Part shown: in pieces, positions 1-13,039 of the stretch
Layout: the number at the start of each line of letters is the position of its first letter
Position numbering within the stretch: position 1 is the first letter of the stretch
Assembly (NCBI GenBank): GCA_030762895.1
Contig: CM061068.1
Location: 74,487,228 to 74,551,227, forward strand
Direction: 5' to 3'
Source: Sophora flavescens
Taxonomy: Eukaryota > Streptophyta > Magnoliopsida > Fabales > Fabaceae
Length of the DNA stretch: 64,000 bases
Notes under the pieces: model-generated
What the model was told of the DNA's origin: nothing
Seen by the model: the letters and a program-made list of their open reading frames with translations, nothing else
Databases searched by the model: none
Position numbers and translations under genes: made by a program

Positions 1-1586
1 TAACCCACGACACATACAACATGAATTCAACTATGCCGACTGGGACTTTAACCCGCGACACACAGGACACATAGTCCACGTACTTACTCAAAATCATAAC
101 TCAAAACTTCAAATTTTTCTCTCAGGCTTTGAAAGCTTTATTCTTACTATCATTGAGATCTGACCACTGTCAGGCTTTCAGTCAAACCAACAATGAATAG
201 TTCAATCTAGACATACAGATATACTTAAACCACATAAACAGTTATCTCATCGAATTTAAAACACACATCATACATAACCACAATAACCTCACAACAACAA
301 AATAGCACATAGTTACCAAAACCATTCAGGTAAACTCCTTTTACCTTTGAAGACCAGAAAAAGATCCTTCGTTCCGGTTTCCTCTAACACCTTACGACAG
401 GTGCGGACATCTCCTATCAGCTCCAAAAAAAAAACCCTGCTCATCCAATCAAACACAACCACGACGACATCCCGGGGAGAAAATCCAAGCATTTTCAACA
501 ACCAGATAAATGAAACAATCAGGTACTCATTATCAAAACATACAAACTAATAATCGGAAACCTTTAATTTAACAAAACAGAACTTCTTTCCAAAGAAATT
601 CATTTGGGTAAAAGAGGTTTCATTAGAAAATTGGGAAACTTTGATTTGATGAGAGAATCATGAAATTGAACTTAGAAATCACACATTAAAGGTCCTAATT
701 GCAATAAAACATATTTAATTTCACAAAAATAGAACCAATTTCAAATAGAATTAGATTGGGGTTTTAGGGTTAATAAATCAATTTGGGGAAAACTCATTCT
801 AACTAAAGAATAATGAAATTGGTTTAGGAAAACACTAATTCACAGTCTCGATAGCATAAAAAAAATGTTCAATTTCAAGATTAAACTATGAATTCCAAAC
901 CTAGAGTTTAGGGTTTCAAAACCAAATTTGGGGCTTTTTGAAACTAGAAGAAATTAGGGGTAAACTCTTACCCAAGGAAGAAGAAGAAGTTGTGGTGGTG
1001 CTGTGATGCGGCAACGCGGTGGCGGACGACAGCGATGCGGCAGCCAGTGGCGGTTTGTGGTGGTTCTGTTCCAACAATAGATATAGAGTAAGACCAAGGA
1101 AAAGAAGAAGGAAGAGATTAAGATGACTCGCATGGTGGAAACCACCATGGAGTCGACGGCGCGCGGTGCTTACCGCAGTGGAGCGCTGTTCGCTCGACTG
1201 AGATGGCGGAGGAAATGTGTGCAGGAACGCGAACCAAATGTGAGCAGGTGCGGTCAAAGCTTAGGCGGGCGGCGGTTGCGGCGCGGTTGGGCTGAGGTGG
1301 TGGTCGCGGTTCTGGACAAGCAAGGTGGAAGGAGGAAGAAGATGAAGTTGGGGAGAAGGAAGAAGAAGATGGGTGAGAAGTGGGTTCTGATAAAGAAAGA
1401 AGGAAATGAAAAATAAAATAAAAGAAGAGGGGATGGGGCTCGTGTGCGTGAGTTCTGTCAATGGAGGGTCATTTGCTTAGTGGTTAAACATAAAATGAGT
1501 GGTTGAGATTGAGTCTAAAAAAGAATAAATAATATGGGTCCTTGGATCTAAAAATAATGATTGACAGTAAAAACCGAGGTGTTACA
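1..1586 (-). mobile_element. Ty3/gypsy (chromovirus-like) LTR, 5' part, cut by window edge
   Basis: On the minus strand the LTR starts at 1586 with TGTAACACCTCGG and runs left out of the window. It shares landmarks in the same order with the LTRs at 5501-9427 and 28404-32462: a GC-rich pyrimidine/purine-biased block (about 1000-1400), an 'agggtttcaaaacc' block near 910-925 and a 'cctttacctttgaagacc' block near 337-355. Small ORFs here are low-complexity shadows of the LTR, not genes. The element it belongs to lies outside the window. It appears to sit inside the LTR fragment that ends at 2680. Confidence 0.6.
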
Positions 1587-2680
1587 TGTACAACACATGT
1601 GTACAACAAATTTTATTTCTTTATCAATTAATCACTTTTTGAAAAACCTTTCTTTTGAAAAACTAATTTGTTTACCCTTTGTAAAAATTAGTTTCATATT
1701 AAATTTAAGTGCTTCACCTAAGAAATCAAATGTGCTATTTTTACAATAGCATCTAAAGTATAAGATCTTCATTGCTTGATGCTTTAGTCCTTGTCCATTG
1801 CTTTGTGTCCTTGGTCTTCCATCATTTAATCCTTGATTTTCCTTTTTCATGAGTGATCTTGCATACTACTTAACACATCATAAGTATATAGTCAAAATAA
1901 AAAATCTTATGCAAAATACACTTTGTTTGTCATACATCAAAACATGAATGAGGGCTTAGTCTTACAAACTTGTGAAAGCTTGAAGCTTGAAAATGAATAA
2001 AAATGGAAGCTTTAAGTGTTAGAAACTTGAATTAAGAATTGAGAAGAAGAAGAAAATGGATGAGATGAAATGAAGTGGGTATTTACAGAGTGAGGGAGGG
2101 AGAGTGGCGTGAAGAGGGAGGAAGAGTGAGCTTGGAGAGCAAGTTTGGAGTTAAGGAGGTGTTTGGTTGGAAAAAGTGAAGAAAAATGGGTTTTTGATTA
2201 GAATATGATATAATTTGAAAAAATGTAATGATGGTACTTTTTGAGTGTGTCATAACCCTTGTCAATCACATCCCCTCATGTCGCTTCACTCCTTTTGTGC
2301 TCCCTAATCTGCTCCATTTCGTATCCGGTTGCACTTCCGATCGTAGTTTTCGACGTTTTCACCCTAATAAAATATTATATTTTATTTTCGAACTTAAATT
2401 TTCAAAATAACCTAAGTTGAAGGAAACATGATAAAAACACTAACTGTTTCGTTCACGGGTCAAAATTAGGTTTTCTGCTCAGTAAACTTTTACTGTCAGT
2501 GAAAACGCAGACCGGCTTCCGTCTGAGTTTTCAACCGAAAATTTAACCGTGACTTTTTACGGTAGGATAACACAAGAAAATGATTTTAGTCTATTTAAAA
2601 TATCCTCTGGATTTTAATAAAAAAACACATATAATTATGTTTTTACTGATATAGAAAGACACAAAAATCGGGGTGTTACA
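1587..2680 (-). mobile_element. Second gypsy LTR fragment (minus strand)
   Basis: The segment ends on the plus strand with GGGGTGTTACA at 2680, that is, an LTR start TGTAACACCCC on the minus strand. The last 250-300 bp (about 2430-2680) closely resemble the 5' end of the LTR at 38746-42792, including shared 'gtgaaaacgcagaccgg' and 'tcaaaattaggt' stretches. The 1587 side is abruptly replaced by another LTR of the same general type, so this is a nested and truncated copy. Confidence 0.55.
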
Positions 2681-4658
2681 CCTATGCCAAATACATGGGA
2701 TTATTACCTAAAAGAAGAAAGCGGAAGGATGAAATTTTCTTTTTATCATATTATCCACCCAATTGGGGTGACAATATGTCAAGCTAGTGATGTTAAAGAA
2801 GCGCTAATTGGGAGGTAACCCAAGCATAGATCTCCATTTTTTCTACTTTAATTTCTGTTTTTAGCATTCATGCATAAGTAGTAATTCTTTGAGATGATTG
2901 AGTAGTTCCTTTGGTGTGTGAGCAATATATTGTTGTATAATGGATTTGAATTGTTGTGCAGGCACATCTAAGGAAAGTGGAGCAAAGGAATGGGAGAAAT
3001 GACACAAGAGAATGGTGAAAGTGGAGCACCACTGTGAGCGTTGAGCACAAACAGAAGACAGAATCAGCAGAAAAACCTGCACATTGGGCGTTGAACGCAA
3101 CTTCCTAGCGCTGAGCGCTAGCCAGTGTAAAAATAAAATAAAAAAAAACATTTTTTTGCACATGCTCATTCATTGTGCAGAAGAAAGGGGGTGCTCTAAA
3201 CTCATACTTTTTAATCCTCCTTATTTGTTAGCTAGTTATAGTCGAATAAATTGCCCAAACTTGCATATTTTGCATAAACTTCTGTTTTGAGTGGATTTTT
3301 GTGTAGATTCTCTAGTGAGCATAGAACTTTTGCTTGGCTGAAATTTCTAACATTATGCATTTTATACTTGCGGAGCATATGATTTCATTGAAACCGTTGA
3401 TCCTTCTGAATTGTTTTTGACAATTTTTCATGCTATGATTGATGCAATGTTGGATGCATGGATTTTCTATTGCACAAAATCCTAAACTGTGAGCTTTGGA
3501 GCCCAAACGCTCTTGCACATAATCCATGTGACTTATTCTTTCATGTGTGATTGACCATCACTTGCATGTTCTCACTTTTTCTTGCCTTGATGCTTGTCAT
3601 TGTTGCAATGTTTTTGCATATGCATAAAAGATTGAGGCAATAATTCTTTTTTTAAGCTCAAGGCCATAATTGTTATCCTATCATTTGCCATTGCTATGTC
3701 CAATTGAGCCTTGGCCTATTTTTCTTGGCATGATAGCACATTACAAGCCAAAAAAATCGAAAAAACTAACTTGTCCACTATTTTGGCTTAGAGGAATGTT
3801 TGGACTTAAGTTTGGGGTTGTTCTGTTGATTAGGGACAAGCAAGCAAATTAAGTTTGGGGTCTGAGTAGGCCACTAAAGATGCCTACTATGAAAAAAAAT
3901 TGAAAAAAAAAACACAGTGTGAAAGAAAGACAGAGAAAAATAAAAATAGAAAAAGCCAAAAAGAGGAAAAGGAAATAGAAAGTATACAAAAGTAAAGAAA
4001 AAGGCAAAAATAGAAGCGATGAAAAAGAAAAGAATGAAAAGAGAATGAAACAAGAAGAAACAAAACAAAAGAAAAAAAAAGAGAAAAAGAGAGTTGTAAA
4101 TAAATAAAAGGGGGAATAGCACAAATTGTGTGCTATGTGCTTGCGTACTAGCAAAGTAAGGGAAGCCCCAAAAGAGTCTACATTCCTTGAAGTCAATGTA
4201 GTTTAGCCTATATCATTAAATTTTATCCACCCCCACCTTAGCCCCATTACAACCAAATAAAAGACCTCATGATATGTGTTGCATTGACATTTGTGATATG
4301 TGTTCTTAGCATCTTGTCAGGATTAGGATCGGGGAGTGCATGGTGATTGGAATTGAGAGCAAATAACACCCAAGTGAGGATGAGTGAAACACTTGATAGA
4401 GTGGTTGCAAGGGACTTTCTTGTGCATTCAATTGAGCTAATTTTGTGGTATGTTTGATTGTCTTAAAATATGAAGCATGTGATCAATTGGAATTGATGCC
4501 TAATTGTGTGATGCTTGTGCATTTTGCAAAAGTGTTAGGGGTTTGAAGTCTTGCATGAGTAATATACTTCACAAGAGAATTGAAAATGAAAATCCATTTC
4601 TCAAACCCTTATGTGAATCTAATTGTTTGCTTGAGGACAAGCAAAAACTCTGGGGTTG
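2681..4658 (+). mobile_element. Tat/Athila-like gypsy element, 3' internal non-coding region
   Basis: No gene is seen here. The stretch has the signature layout of the 3' internal region of plant Tat/Athila gypsy elements: a 'gttaaagaagcgc...gggaggtaacccaag' motif (2790-2824), a 'taagtttggggt' motif (3851-3862), a long A/G-rich tract (3890-4110), then 'gaggacaagcaaaaactctgg' ending in a purine-rich tract just before the LTR start TGATGAATG at 4659. Around 3060-3125 are short GC-rich 'gcgctgagcgc' repeats. The 5' side is replaced by another LTR at 2680. Family naming rests on remembered motif layout and was not tested by search. Confidence 0.55.
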
Positions 4659-5500
4659 TGATGAATGTGCAATATATGTTAGTTTGGAAGTGTAAATAGG
4701 AATAAGTTTGTAAATAATCTTAGGATTCGTGAATGAAAAGGATTAGAAAATGTGTACATTCATTTGATTAGAGTTTTGATCTTTTATATGAAAAATATAC
4801 TCAAAAAGATGTTGAAAATGTGTAGGATTGAAGGCCGAGTGCTCAGCTCTGAAACCGGGCGCTCAGCCCCACGAAAAAGAAATGAAACATCATCAGACAG
4901 CACGCCGGGCGCTCAGTGCAGGTTTTGGGCGCTCAGCTCTCAAGAGCACCAAAATGAACTAGCGCTCAGCATTAGAGTGCCGCGCTTAGCGCTAGCTGGG
5001 AAACATCATTGGAGTTCTCGATGAAAATAAGCACCCAGTGCTGGCCCGAGGCGCTCAGAGCTGGGCGACGCACAGAACTTGTGTAAATTCGCATTTGAGA
5101 AGAGTTTGAAGGATCTGTGGCTCATTTTTCACATTTTCACACCTTGGTTCATCACTTTCTCTCCACTTCCTTGAAGACTCAAGCTTGGGAACAAGAATTG
5201 GAGCTTCCATGGATTCTTCCACACTCTCATACTCAAGTTCTTCCATCTCTACTCTCTCTATTATGAGTTGCTAGATCAATTAGGTTAGGTTATGATGCTT
5301 TCAATTTAGAATTTGATGTAATTGACTTTGATTTCTGATTTCAATTCCATTTCATTCAAATTGAGTAACTGCTTCTATTGGATTGATCAACTTTGGATTG
5401 ATGATAGATTCAATTTCAAAATTGGAAAATTGGTTATTGGATTGGAATTGAAGTAGATTACCATTGGAATGTTGATTCAAGGAATAGAACTCTATTTCAA
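4659..5500 (+). mobile_element. Tat/Athila-like 3' LTR, first part
   Basis: The LTR begins TGATGAATG directly after the polypurine tract. It contains several 'gggcgctcagc' GC repeats (4850-5060). It is interrupted at 5501 by a 3.9-kb gypsy LTR and resumes at 9428. The small ORFs at 4752-5024 and 5055-5246 are not conserved coding sequence. Confidence 0.55.
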
Positions 5501-6984
5501 TGTAACGCCCCCCTTGGGTATTATATGACTAACTCAACTTCTTAAAATATGGATATTAAATAAAATAAATGCTGGTTTAATTTCGGAAAAATAATTTTAT
5601 CTAAGTACTTAAGTGTCAGAAAAATGGGTATAAAATTTATTATTCTGCGGTTGCGATAAGAACTTAAGCATTTTATAAAATAATTTCTCACATTTTCATA
5701 AATTTTGTCACGACCCAAAAACCTAAGCCGTTACCGGTGCACAGGCTTACAATCCTAGCCTGTCAAGTCTATTTTCTTTAGAAATTATATTTGAATATCG
5801 ATCGATAACTTTTACAAAAATTTCGACAGAGTCTCCTCTGTAATTCCAACATCCCAAAATAAAAACACCTGCTAAAGTATTTATATTTTCATCCCAAAAT
5901 AAAGGCTCTCCGAGCCATAAACATCATATCCACAATAGAAGCTCTCCGAGCCGTAAACATACATACGTATAACAGTAATCCAATAAAAGACTCTCAGAGT
6001 CATAATACCTATTACTATGACTTTCTCCAAATAAAATTTACGCGATAAACTAAGCTGGTCGCACTAAAAAATATTGCTGGGGAAGACTCCATGGTTCTCA
6101 CCATTATAACTAACAGCAGACATCTTCAAGGATTTGGGACTAATATCCCCGAGTAAAACTGAGAACTTCTCTGCAACATCTGTACACTTAAATCCAAAAT
6201 ACCACAAAAGAAACCAAACAGAAATAGTGCAAAGGTGAGATACTGACATATGAGTTTTATCATAGCAGTCACATACACGACTCTCACACAATGACATACA
6301 ATATATCATAACCATAAACACAGGGATCCATTCCCGACAATCAAATGCATTTTGTAAAACATTTCATGTCACTTCAATATTCACCATCTAGTCCACTCTC
6401 TCTGGAGATCCTAACTTCCCCTCGTCGAGTAATGATTAGGCTGCGATACCCTTAACACAATTGTCTCATGAGACCGGCCTCTAAATTTAGGTCTGGCTCC
6501 AATTGTTCAGGGAATATCACAATGGAGTACCTAAAATAATATTGGAATAGTTTCCTATTGAGTACATTCGTGCCGGGTAACCGAATTCCATGACCCGAGG
6601 TTGCAAGGCTCCAAGTATTCGCTGGATTCTCGAAGCCCGAATGTCCCTAAGACCCAAAGACCCTAGAATTTATCTTTGGTCCGTAACTAACCAATTTACC
6701 CAATTCACCCTTTGTGAAATTGTAGCTCGAATACACAATGGCACGGCTGCCACAACGGCATAAAAGCCTCACTATGCATGTAAAACAAAGTGTTCTCATT
6801 TTCATTTTTCTTTTTCCCATCGTTCTTTCCTCGTCAAGGCTTACGCTCTCGACTACTTTTAAATCAAGTATTAAATTAAACTTTAATACTCACATAATAT
6901 TTTATAAATAAAATCCATGATTCACAATTCCCTTCACAACCGAACACTAGTCCGACGTCTCAGAATTCTAGGTTCTATCTTTCC

Positions 6985-7220
6985 TCGAAACTAGAACAGG
7001 AACTCTAGCCCGTCAATCCGGAACACTAGGTCATTTCTACTTTCTCAAAACCCAAAATGAGAACTCTAGCCCGTCAATCCGGAGCACTAGGTCCTTTATT
7101 TCCCTCAAAACTCAAAACAAGAACTCTAGCCCGTCAATCCGGAGCACTAGGTCCTTTCTTTTCCTCAAAACTCAAAACAAGAACTCTAGCCCGTCAATAT
7201 GGAGCACTAGGTACTTTCTT
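6985..7220 (+). repeat. About 60-bp tandem repeat, four copies, inside an LTR
   Basis: The phrase 'gaactctagcccgtcaat' followed by 'gcactaggt' and a T/C-rich spacer occurs four times in a row at roughly 60-bp spacing. The copies differ by a few bases. It is part of the LTR, not a gene. Confidence 0.75.
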
Positions 7221-9328
7221 TTTCACTCTCTTTCAGAGGTTTTCGTTCAGTGAAAAATAAATCGAAAAACAAAAGTTCAAGAGTTTCCAAATTTTGTGTC
7301 ATAATTACTTTTCGTTCTTAGAAATACTATTTCACTAAAACTGTTTTCTTTTAGAAATCCGTTTTCTGAAAACTTAGGAAACCACTGAAATCTTTTTCTC
7401 AACTTAGAACCAAATACAAAAATCTTGTAAATAGATTTATCAAAGGGAGCATTTTCTCTAAATATTACCATTTTTGAACAACTTTTGGTAAAACCTAAGA
7501 GAAAATCTTTGTTTTCAAAAGACTTTTCTTTTCAAAAATTCTTTAAACCTTTTCATGAATTTTGATATTTCCCATTTTCTTTATTTCCTAACTTTGTTCT
7601 ATCTTCACACTTTCATCATTTAGGATTTTCTTCTCGTTTCCAAAGAAAACAAAACACCACTTTTTCGATATTTCTGAGTTAAGGTACTTTAATGTCTTAA
7701 TTTTGATTAACAAGTAATGACCAGTGTCATGCCATCAGCCAATCATAGTCAAGCAAAATAGTAATATAATCAACAAACAATAACATTAAAACTCCAATCA
7801 AACTCTAAACAATTCAAACAGGACATCATTACAAAGATTTAAAAATTAACATACATTCAAACATGACAATAAGTATGTAACTACTAAAACTCTTCAGGTA
7901 AACTCCCTTTACCTTTGTAGACCATAAAAAGATCTTCTTCTTTGCACATTTAATCGTTAGCTTCCAAGAATGAAATTCCGGTTCCCTCAAACTAGCGCAG
8001 TTACAAACCATCATTCAGAGAGAGCATTCCACACACATTCAACACCCAATAAAGTATCAGTTAATATTCTTAACATCAAACGAAAAACTCAAAGGAAATT
8101 ATATATTTTATTTAGCTAAACATACTTGATTTCTCAATAAAACCAATTTGGGTAAAAAGGGCTTTTCACAAAAATTGGGGAAAATGAGATTTGCTCATAG
8201 GAATATGAAATTGGATTTGGAGTTCATCAATAGATAGTCCCAATTACATAAGAACAACATTTAATTTCAGATTATAAGATGAAATCAAAGAGCTAGGGTT
8301 AGGGTTTCAAAATCAATTTGGGGATTTTCTTGAATCTGAGCAAAAATAGATGAGGTTTCACTTACCCACTCAATGAGAGGGGAAGCACGACGGCTGTAGG
8401 TGGTCCAGCACGGTGGCGGCGGCACTTCACAGCAGTGGAGCATCTTGTAGAAGCCATGAACAATAAGTAAAGAAAGAGAGTTCAAGAGTAGAAGAAAAGA
8501 AACTAAAAATGAACATAAATGGTGGAAAACCACCATGGAAGGCGGCGCAAAGGGGCTTACCACAACGGAGGGCGGTGGTTCGGCGTCGGACAGCGGCGAC
8601 TCCGGTAGCGGGCACGAGGACATGAGACGCGTCACCTCCTCCTCGTGCAACGAGCTGCGGTCGACGGCAAGGGCTGAGCTGGGCGGTGGTGCGATCTGGG
8701 CGGAGCAAAGTTGAAGGAAAGGGAGGTGGAGGACTTGAGTTGGAGGGAGGAAGAAGAAGAAAAAAAGTATCAGGAAAAGGAAGGAAGAAAATAGTGAGGT
8801 GGGGGGGGGAGTCCGACGCTAATAAGAGAGGGTGAGAGAGAAAAATTGATTTTTTTGTATTAGTGGGTACACTATGAGTGATAAATATTAAGCCTAAAAA
8901 TAAACATGTTTTTAGTTTTTGAATAAAAAAATAAAGGATGACAAACATATGTTTTCAAAATTTAAAATAAAGTAGAGATTGATACTTGAATTGCTCAACT
9001 AAGAAAATCAACGGTTCAAAATTAATCTCCGATTAATTCCAAACCAGTTTATTTTTAACTCTTAAATTAATTAGAATAAAAATATGAAAATATTTTCCCC
9101 TTAATCATATTATTTAAAATATTTTTCTAAACAAAAAGTAATAGTGACAATAACATAATATTATTGTCTAGTAAGTGTGCATGCACTGAAATAAAATAGT
9201 GCTAACTCACTTGATAAAATCATTTTAAATGAGTAATTAAAATTACTCAAACTAAATCACATAATAATAAGTTAAAATAATTGTTCAGATAATTAATCAA
9301 TCCAAATAAAATAATATAACCAAATATT

Positions 9329-9330
<2 letters not shown>

Positions 9331-9380
<50 letters not shown>

Positions 9381-9388
9381 GTATATAT
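9331..9388 (+). repeat. (CA)n then (TA)n microsatellite
   Basis: About 18 CA units run directly into TA units near the outer end of the LTR. Confidence 0.95.
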
Positions 9389-9427
9389 TTATTGTTATTG
9401 AAGAACAGTAAAAACCGGGGTGTTACA

Positions 9428-9870
9428 CAATGCATTCTTATGAATCTCGTGCTTAATGTTTGTGCTAATTCTTGAATCACCTAAGGAATTAGGGTTCTTA
9501 ATTGGTACAAAAGGATTATCACCTAAGGGATTAGGGATAAATCTAGGTTAGTGATTTGAATGTCAATTGAATGGAATGAATTGTAATTAGGATTGAATAA
9601 AGTTACATCAAGTAAAGAATTGGAGGATTCCGATACCTAACCGCTTTACCTATATTGATTTCACTATTTACTTTTACTTGATTCATTCATTTTTGTGACA
9701 ACATTAAATTCAATATTCTTGTAGTCTTATGTAAACATGAAATTCATTAGTTCAAATATCAATTGCCTAAGCTACGTTGATACTTAATCTCAATCCTCGT
9801 TGGGAACGATACTCTACTTTCACTATTATTACTTGTCACGATTTGATACACTTGCCAAACCAAATCAACA
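9428..9870 (+). mobile_element. Tat/Athila-like LTR, second part (3' end)
   Basis: This is the continuation of the LTR interrupted at 5500. It ends with the typical phrase 'gggaacgatactctac ... cacttgcc ... aaatcaaca' (end 9870). The two parts sum to about 1.29 kb. A mirrored copy lies at 59105-59547. Confidence 0.55.
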
Positions 9871-10224
9871 CATATCTTTTCAGCGTGCTTTGTCCTCATT
9901 CACAAACTTCCTGGGACGTTTTCCCAGGAGGTCACCCATCCCAGAATTACTCCAAGTCAAGAACGCTTAACTGTGGAGTTCTTAAGTGACGGGCTCCCGA
10001 AAAGAAGATGCATCTTGTTAGTATAGGTAGTACCAATCAATTCATATAAGTCATCCCCAATTGTATAGTCACATACCTACATAGTCTCAAGATATCTCTC
10101 ATTCCGATGTGTAATCGGTTCATTCATGTGTCCCTCCGCCTAGAAGGCTACCAGGATCCGCTCCTTGTTCGTGCATTCTTGCAGCGGTGACCACTCCACG
10201 CCCTCATCAGTCCCGGGTGTCACA
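9871..10224 (-). mobile_element. Cassandra-type TRIM LTR carrying a 5S rRNA-like promoter (left arm copy)
   Basis: On the minus strand it starts TGTGACACCCGG at 10224 and contains a 5S rRNA-like segment (about 9901-9996). That segment has the internal control region order of plant 5S genes: 'agaactccacagttaagcg' (A-box area) and 'gggatgggtgacctcctggg' (C-box). Cassandra elements are known short LTR retrotransposons whose LTRs carry 5S sequence and can be read by RNA polymerase III. Only one LTR is seen, so this is a solo or truncated LTR (354 bp) whose 3' end abuts the Athila-like LTR. The mirrored copy is at 58751-59104. Confidence 0.8.
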
Positions 10225-10350
10225 AACTTTTTTTTTGCAAATAATAATCAACAACATTTTTTATATATATAAAGGTGATTTTTTTTACATCTTAAACAAA
10301 ACTGATCAATGACCATCATCAAATTTTACTTCATTAGACATACACATGTC

Positions 10351-10536
10351 TTTTTTGGTAACCATGATATAGGTACGAAGTATCCACCACTGTTTGTAGT
10401 GACTAATCTCCGTCGGGGAACCTGTTAGGCACACAAGGTGAGTTCTTCCCTCCCAGCTAGGTTTTCTCCATACACAAGAGTCAGGATTCGAGACCACTTG
10501 CTTAAGGTGTTGAAATCCCTTACTACTTGGACCATA
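10351..10536 (-). mobile_element. tRNA-derived SINE (left arm copy)
   Basis: On the minus strand there is an A-box-like 'tggtccaagtagtaaggg' at its start and a B-box-like 'ggtctcgaatcc' about 40 bp further on, the Pol III promoter layout of tRNA-type SINEs. A body with 'gttccccgacggagattagt' follows, and it ends in a short A-run. The 100-aa ORF across it is accidental. The mirrored copy at 58436-58621 is nearly identical. Confidence 0.75.
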
Positions 10537-10546
10537 TTTTATTCCA

Positions 10547-12925
10547 ATACAACATAAATAATTCAAACACAAACATTTTTGGTAAAGTTTTTTTTCATGT
10601 GGAAACAACTTAATTTTTATTTTGGAAAAAAAATAGTGTTTGGATTTAATACAATATATTTGTCTAACCTGATTAGACTATGAAAAAAAACTATCTTTAT
10701 GAAAAATGATTTTCAGTAAAACTTATTTAATAAAAACCATTTGATTGTTTTCGGAGTTTAGTTTTAATACATAGTCATTATAAAGTTTTTTTTGGGTTGA
10801 ATTATAAAGTTTCTTTTATACTATGAATCAATCACATATACTAACGTGTGACTTTTAAGGTAGTCATTATGAAAGTTAAACATTTTTATCATATGTTAAT
10901 ATATGGTTAATTGAAACTGTAAAAAATCTTCACATTGAAAATAAATCCTTGTTGGGAGTTATTATAAGGTGGATCAGATGGTTTGAGGGAGGAACATACA
11001 GTTTTGAGTGACAAGGAGATCATGAGTTCAACTCAACCAACATAACAAATAAATTACTAATATTTGCGTATAAAAGAAAAAGAAATTAAATCCTTATTTT
11101 GAAACCAGTAACTTTTTATTTTCATTTTAGCCTCTAAAAAACTAATTACTAAATAAATATTATTAATTTAACAAATAGCTTGGTACCTTTTTTTTTTTTA
11201 TGTAAGTTACTATATAAAAATAGTTTTTTACACAACTCAAACAATAAAGACTTTCTTAAAACCACTTTTAAGAAAACATATCAAAATATAAAATTAATTC
11301 TATTATAATGAATTATTATAATAAATTCATTATATATGTATAAATTATTGAGATAGTGTATTTTCCGCGGTTAATCCAAACACTTTAAAGTAGCTTGTTA
11401 GTGCTCTATGTTTTATAAAACGAAAAATAAAAATAAAAAATTGTTTTTCAATTTAAAATATATGCCTAAAACCTTTAACATAATTTGATAAATTTTTTTA
11501 GAAAAAAAAATAAAAAAAAATAAATTTTTGTGCCATTATTTTCAGAAACATAAAATATTGATTTTGAAAATAATAAAAGTTATATCATAAAAATGTATTT
11601 TTTTTTAAAATTATCCAAACACACCTTAATTCCTTATTTTATTTTTATAAACTCCTATTTTTTTGGATAAAAGTTATTTTATTAAAAGAGTAATGCGAAA
11701 ATATCTTTTTCAAAACTTATCCAAGCACCCATGTTTCTTATTTTTAAAAACAACTTTTGAATAAAATTTATTCAGGTGGATCTTATTTCTTGTTTGGTAA
11801 AAAGGATGAAAACGTTTATAAGAATTTAATTTTAATATGTTATTGTTGTAAAGATTTTATGACAATTAATCACGAATTATTATATGTGTAACTTTTAAAA
11901 TAATTATGACAATTGTCAAATTTTTTTAATTATGCGTTACTTGATAACACGGTGTAAAAAAATATTTATACTATAATACATATCAATTAAATGTTTGAGA
12001 TTATTTTTCATACAATATAAAATTACTTTTTCTTGAATTTTTTTATATATTTTAATTATAATATTATGCTTTTGTTATGTAATACGGCAGCATATTTTTT
12101 TTTCCAATTCATCCATCGAATGATATAAAATAAAATATACATTTTTATCAAATATCATTTCATTTTTATTTTGTTTAATTTTTCTGTACTGTCAGTATAA
12201 AGAATTTATACACAAACATCCAATAATATGTTAACAAATCAGTACTATTGTTATTTATCTCTCTTAGTTATTAAAATTAAAAGCACACATGACAAAATGA
12301 CAATGGATGTCCGTATAAAATTTTTCACACTGATAGTGTATACTACTTTTTTTAATAAGATAGTGTATACTACTTTAATCTTTTTTTTATAGTTTTTATA
12401 CAATTCAAACTACACATTTTGTTTTAAATCTTTTAAATATCCAAACAGAAAACAATTTTATCATAATTGATTGAAATAAACTAACTATACATATAATTAT
12501 TAAATAATATTTTCCCCTTCTAATTCAAACACGTTCTCTAATCAAGTCAAACGGTTCTTATTAAAATAAATAAATTTTTCTCTAATTCAAACACATTCTC
12601 TAATCAAGTCAAACGGTTCTTATTAAAATAAATAAATTCATCTCTTGGAGGAAAATAAAATGAATGTTTTTATTTTAATAGATATACTCAATATTCCTTT
12701 GGGTATTTTATTTGTGGTGCTATCAATTTAGTCCTCAAACGAATAAAAAAATTCATTAATCTTTCCCTTTAAGTGTCAATTTGATAGAACAATTATTTTT
12801 CTAGAAGACTAAAATAGACATTTTTTTTAAGAGGGCTAAAATAGACATTTATTCATTGAAAACATTTAAAAAGTTGGTTTGTTTGGATTGAGCTGTCATT
12901 GAAAGAAGGTAATTTTTCAATACAA
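10547..12925. other. AT-rich spacer, no gene seen
   Basis: Strongly AT-rich, with poly-A/T runs and no sustained ORF on either strand. A direct repeat of about 54 bp ('ctaattcaaacac...ggttcttatt') occurs twice at 12532-12640. The whole spacer is mirrored at 56045-58430. Confidence 0.7.
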
Positions 12926-13039
12926 ATTAATAGCGGGTGTTGGGAATAGCGGATGTTGGGAACAGCAGTAGCCCAATCTCAACCCCTCTCTCTTTTTCTC
13001 TAATATTTTCTTTTTGCTTTGTTTAGTAATTTGCAGTGA

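Larger units (their letters stand above)
5501..9427 (-). mobile_element. Chromovirus-like solo LTR (3.93 kb) inserted in the Athila-like LTR
   Basis: On the minus strand it runs from TGTAACACCCCGG (9427) to GGGCGTTACA (5501), the typical inverted ends of this LTR group. Neither side shows internal gag-pol, PBS or PPT, so it is best read as a solo LTR. Flanks read CAATG at 5498-5502 (overlapping the terminal TG) and CAATG at 9428-9432, compatible with a 5-bp target duplication with a 2-bp overlap. It contains a 61-bp tandem repeat near 7000-7220, an A/T-rich centre, a GC-rich block at 8370-8720 and a (CA)n/(TA)n run at its start. The first 24 bp of the same LTR recur inverted at 59548-59571 in the right arm. 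Confidence 0.65.

Noticed and set aside
3849..4196. 115-aa Phe/Leu/Ser-rich minus-strand ORF resembling a membrane protein
   Set aside because: It is the complement of an A/G-rich tract in the 3' region of a Tat/Athila-like element.
8427..8948. 173-aa minus-strand ORF and neighbouring ORF at 8285-8650
   Set aside because: They lie in the GC-rich block of a gypsy LTR. The same block elsewhere (29040-29360, 32760-33050) gives different frames, and composition is low-complexity Ser/Pro/Leu.
9777..9989. 70-aa ORF conserved in both arms (also 58986-59198)
   Set aside because: It crosses the Athila-like LTR end and the 5S-like part of the Cassandra LTR; not a protein gene.
9901..9996. Functional 5S rRNA gene
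   Set aside because: Only the internal control region and flanking stretch resemble 5S. It is embedded in a TRIM LTR and has many changes outside the boxes.
10306..10608. 100-aa ORF conserved in both arms
   Set aside because: It spans a tRNA-type SINE with A and B boxes; conservation is explained by the palindrome.
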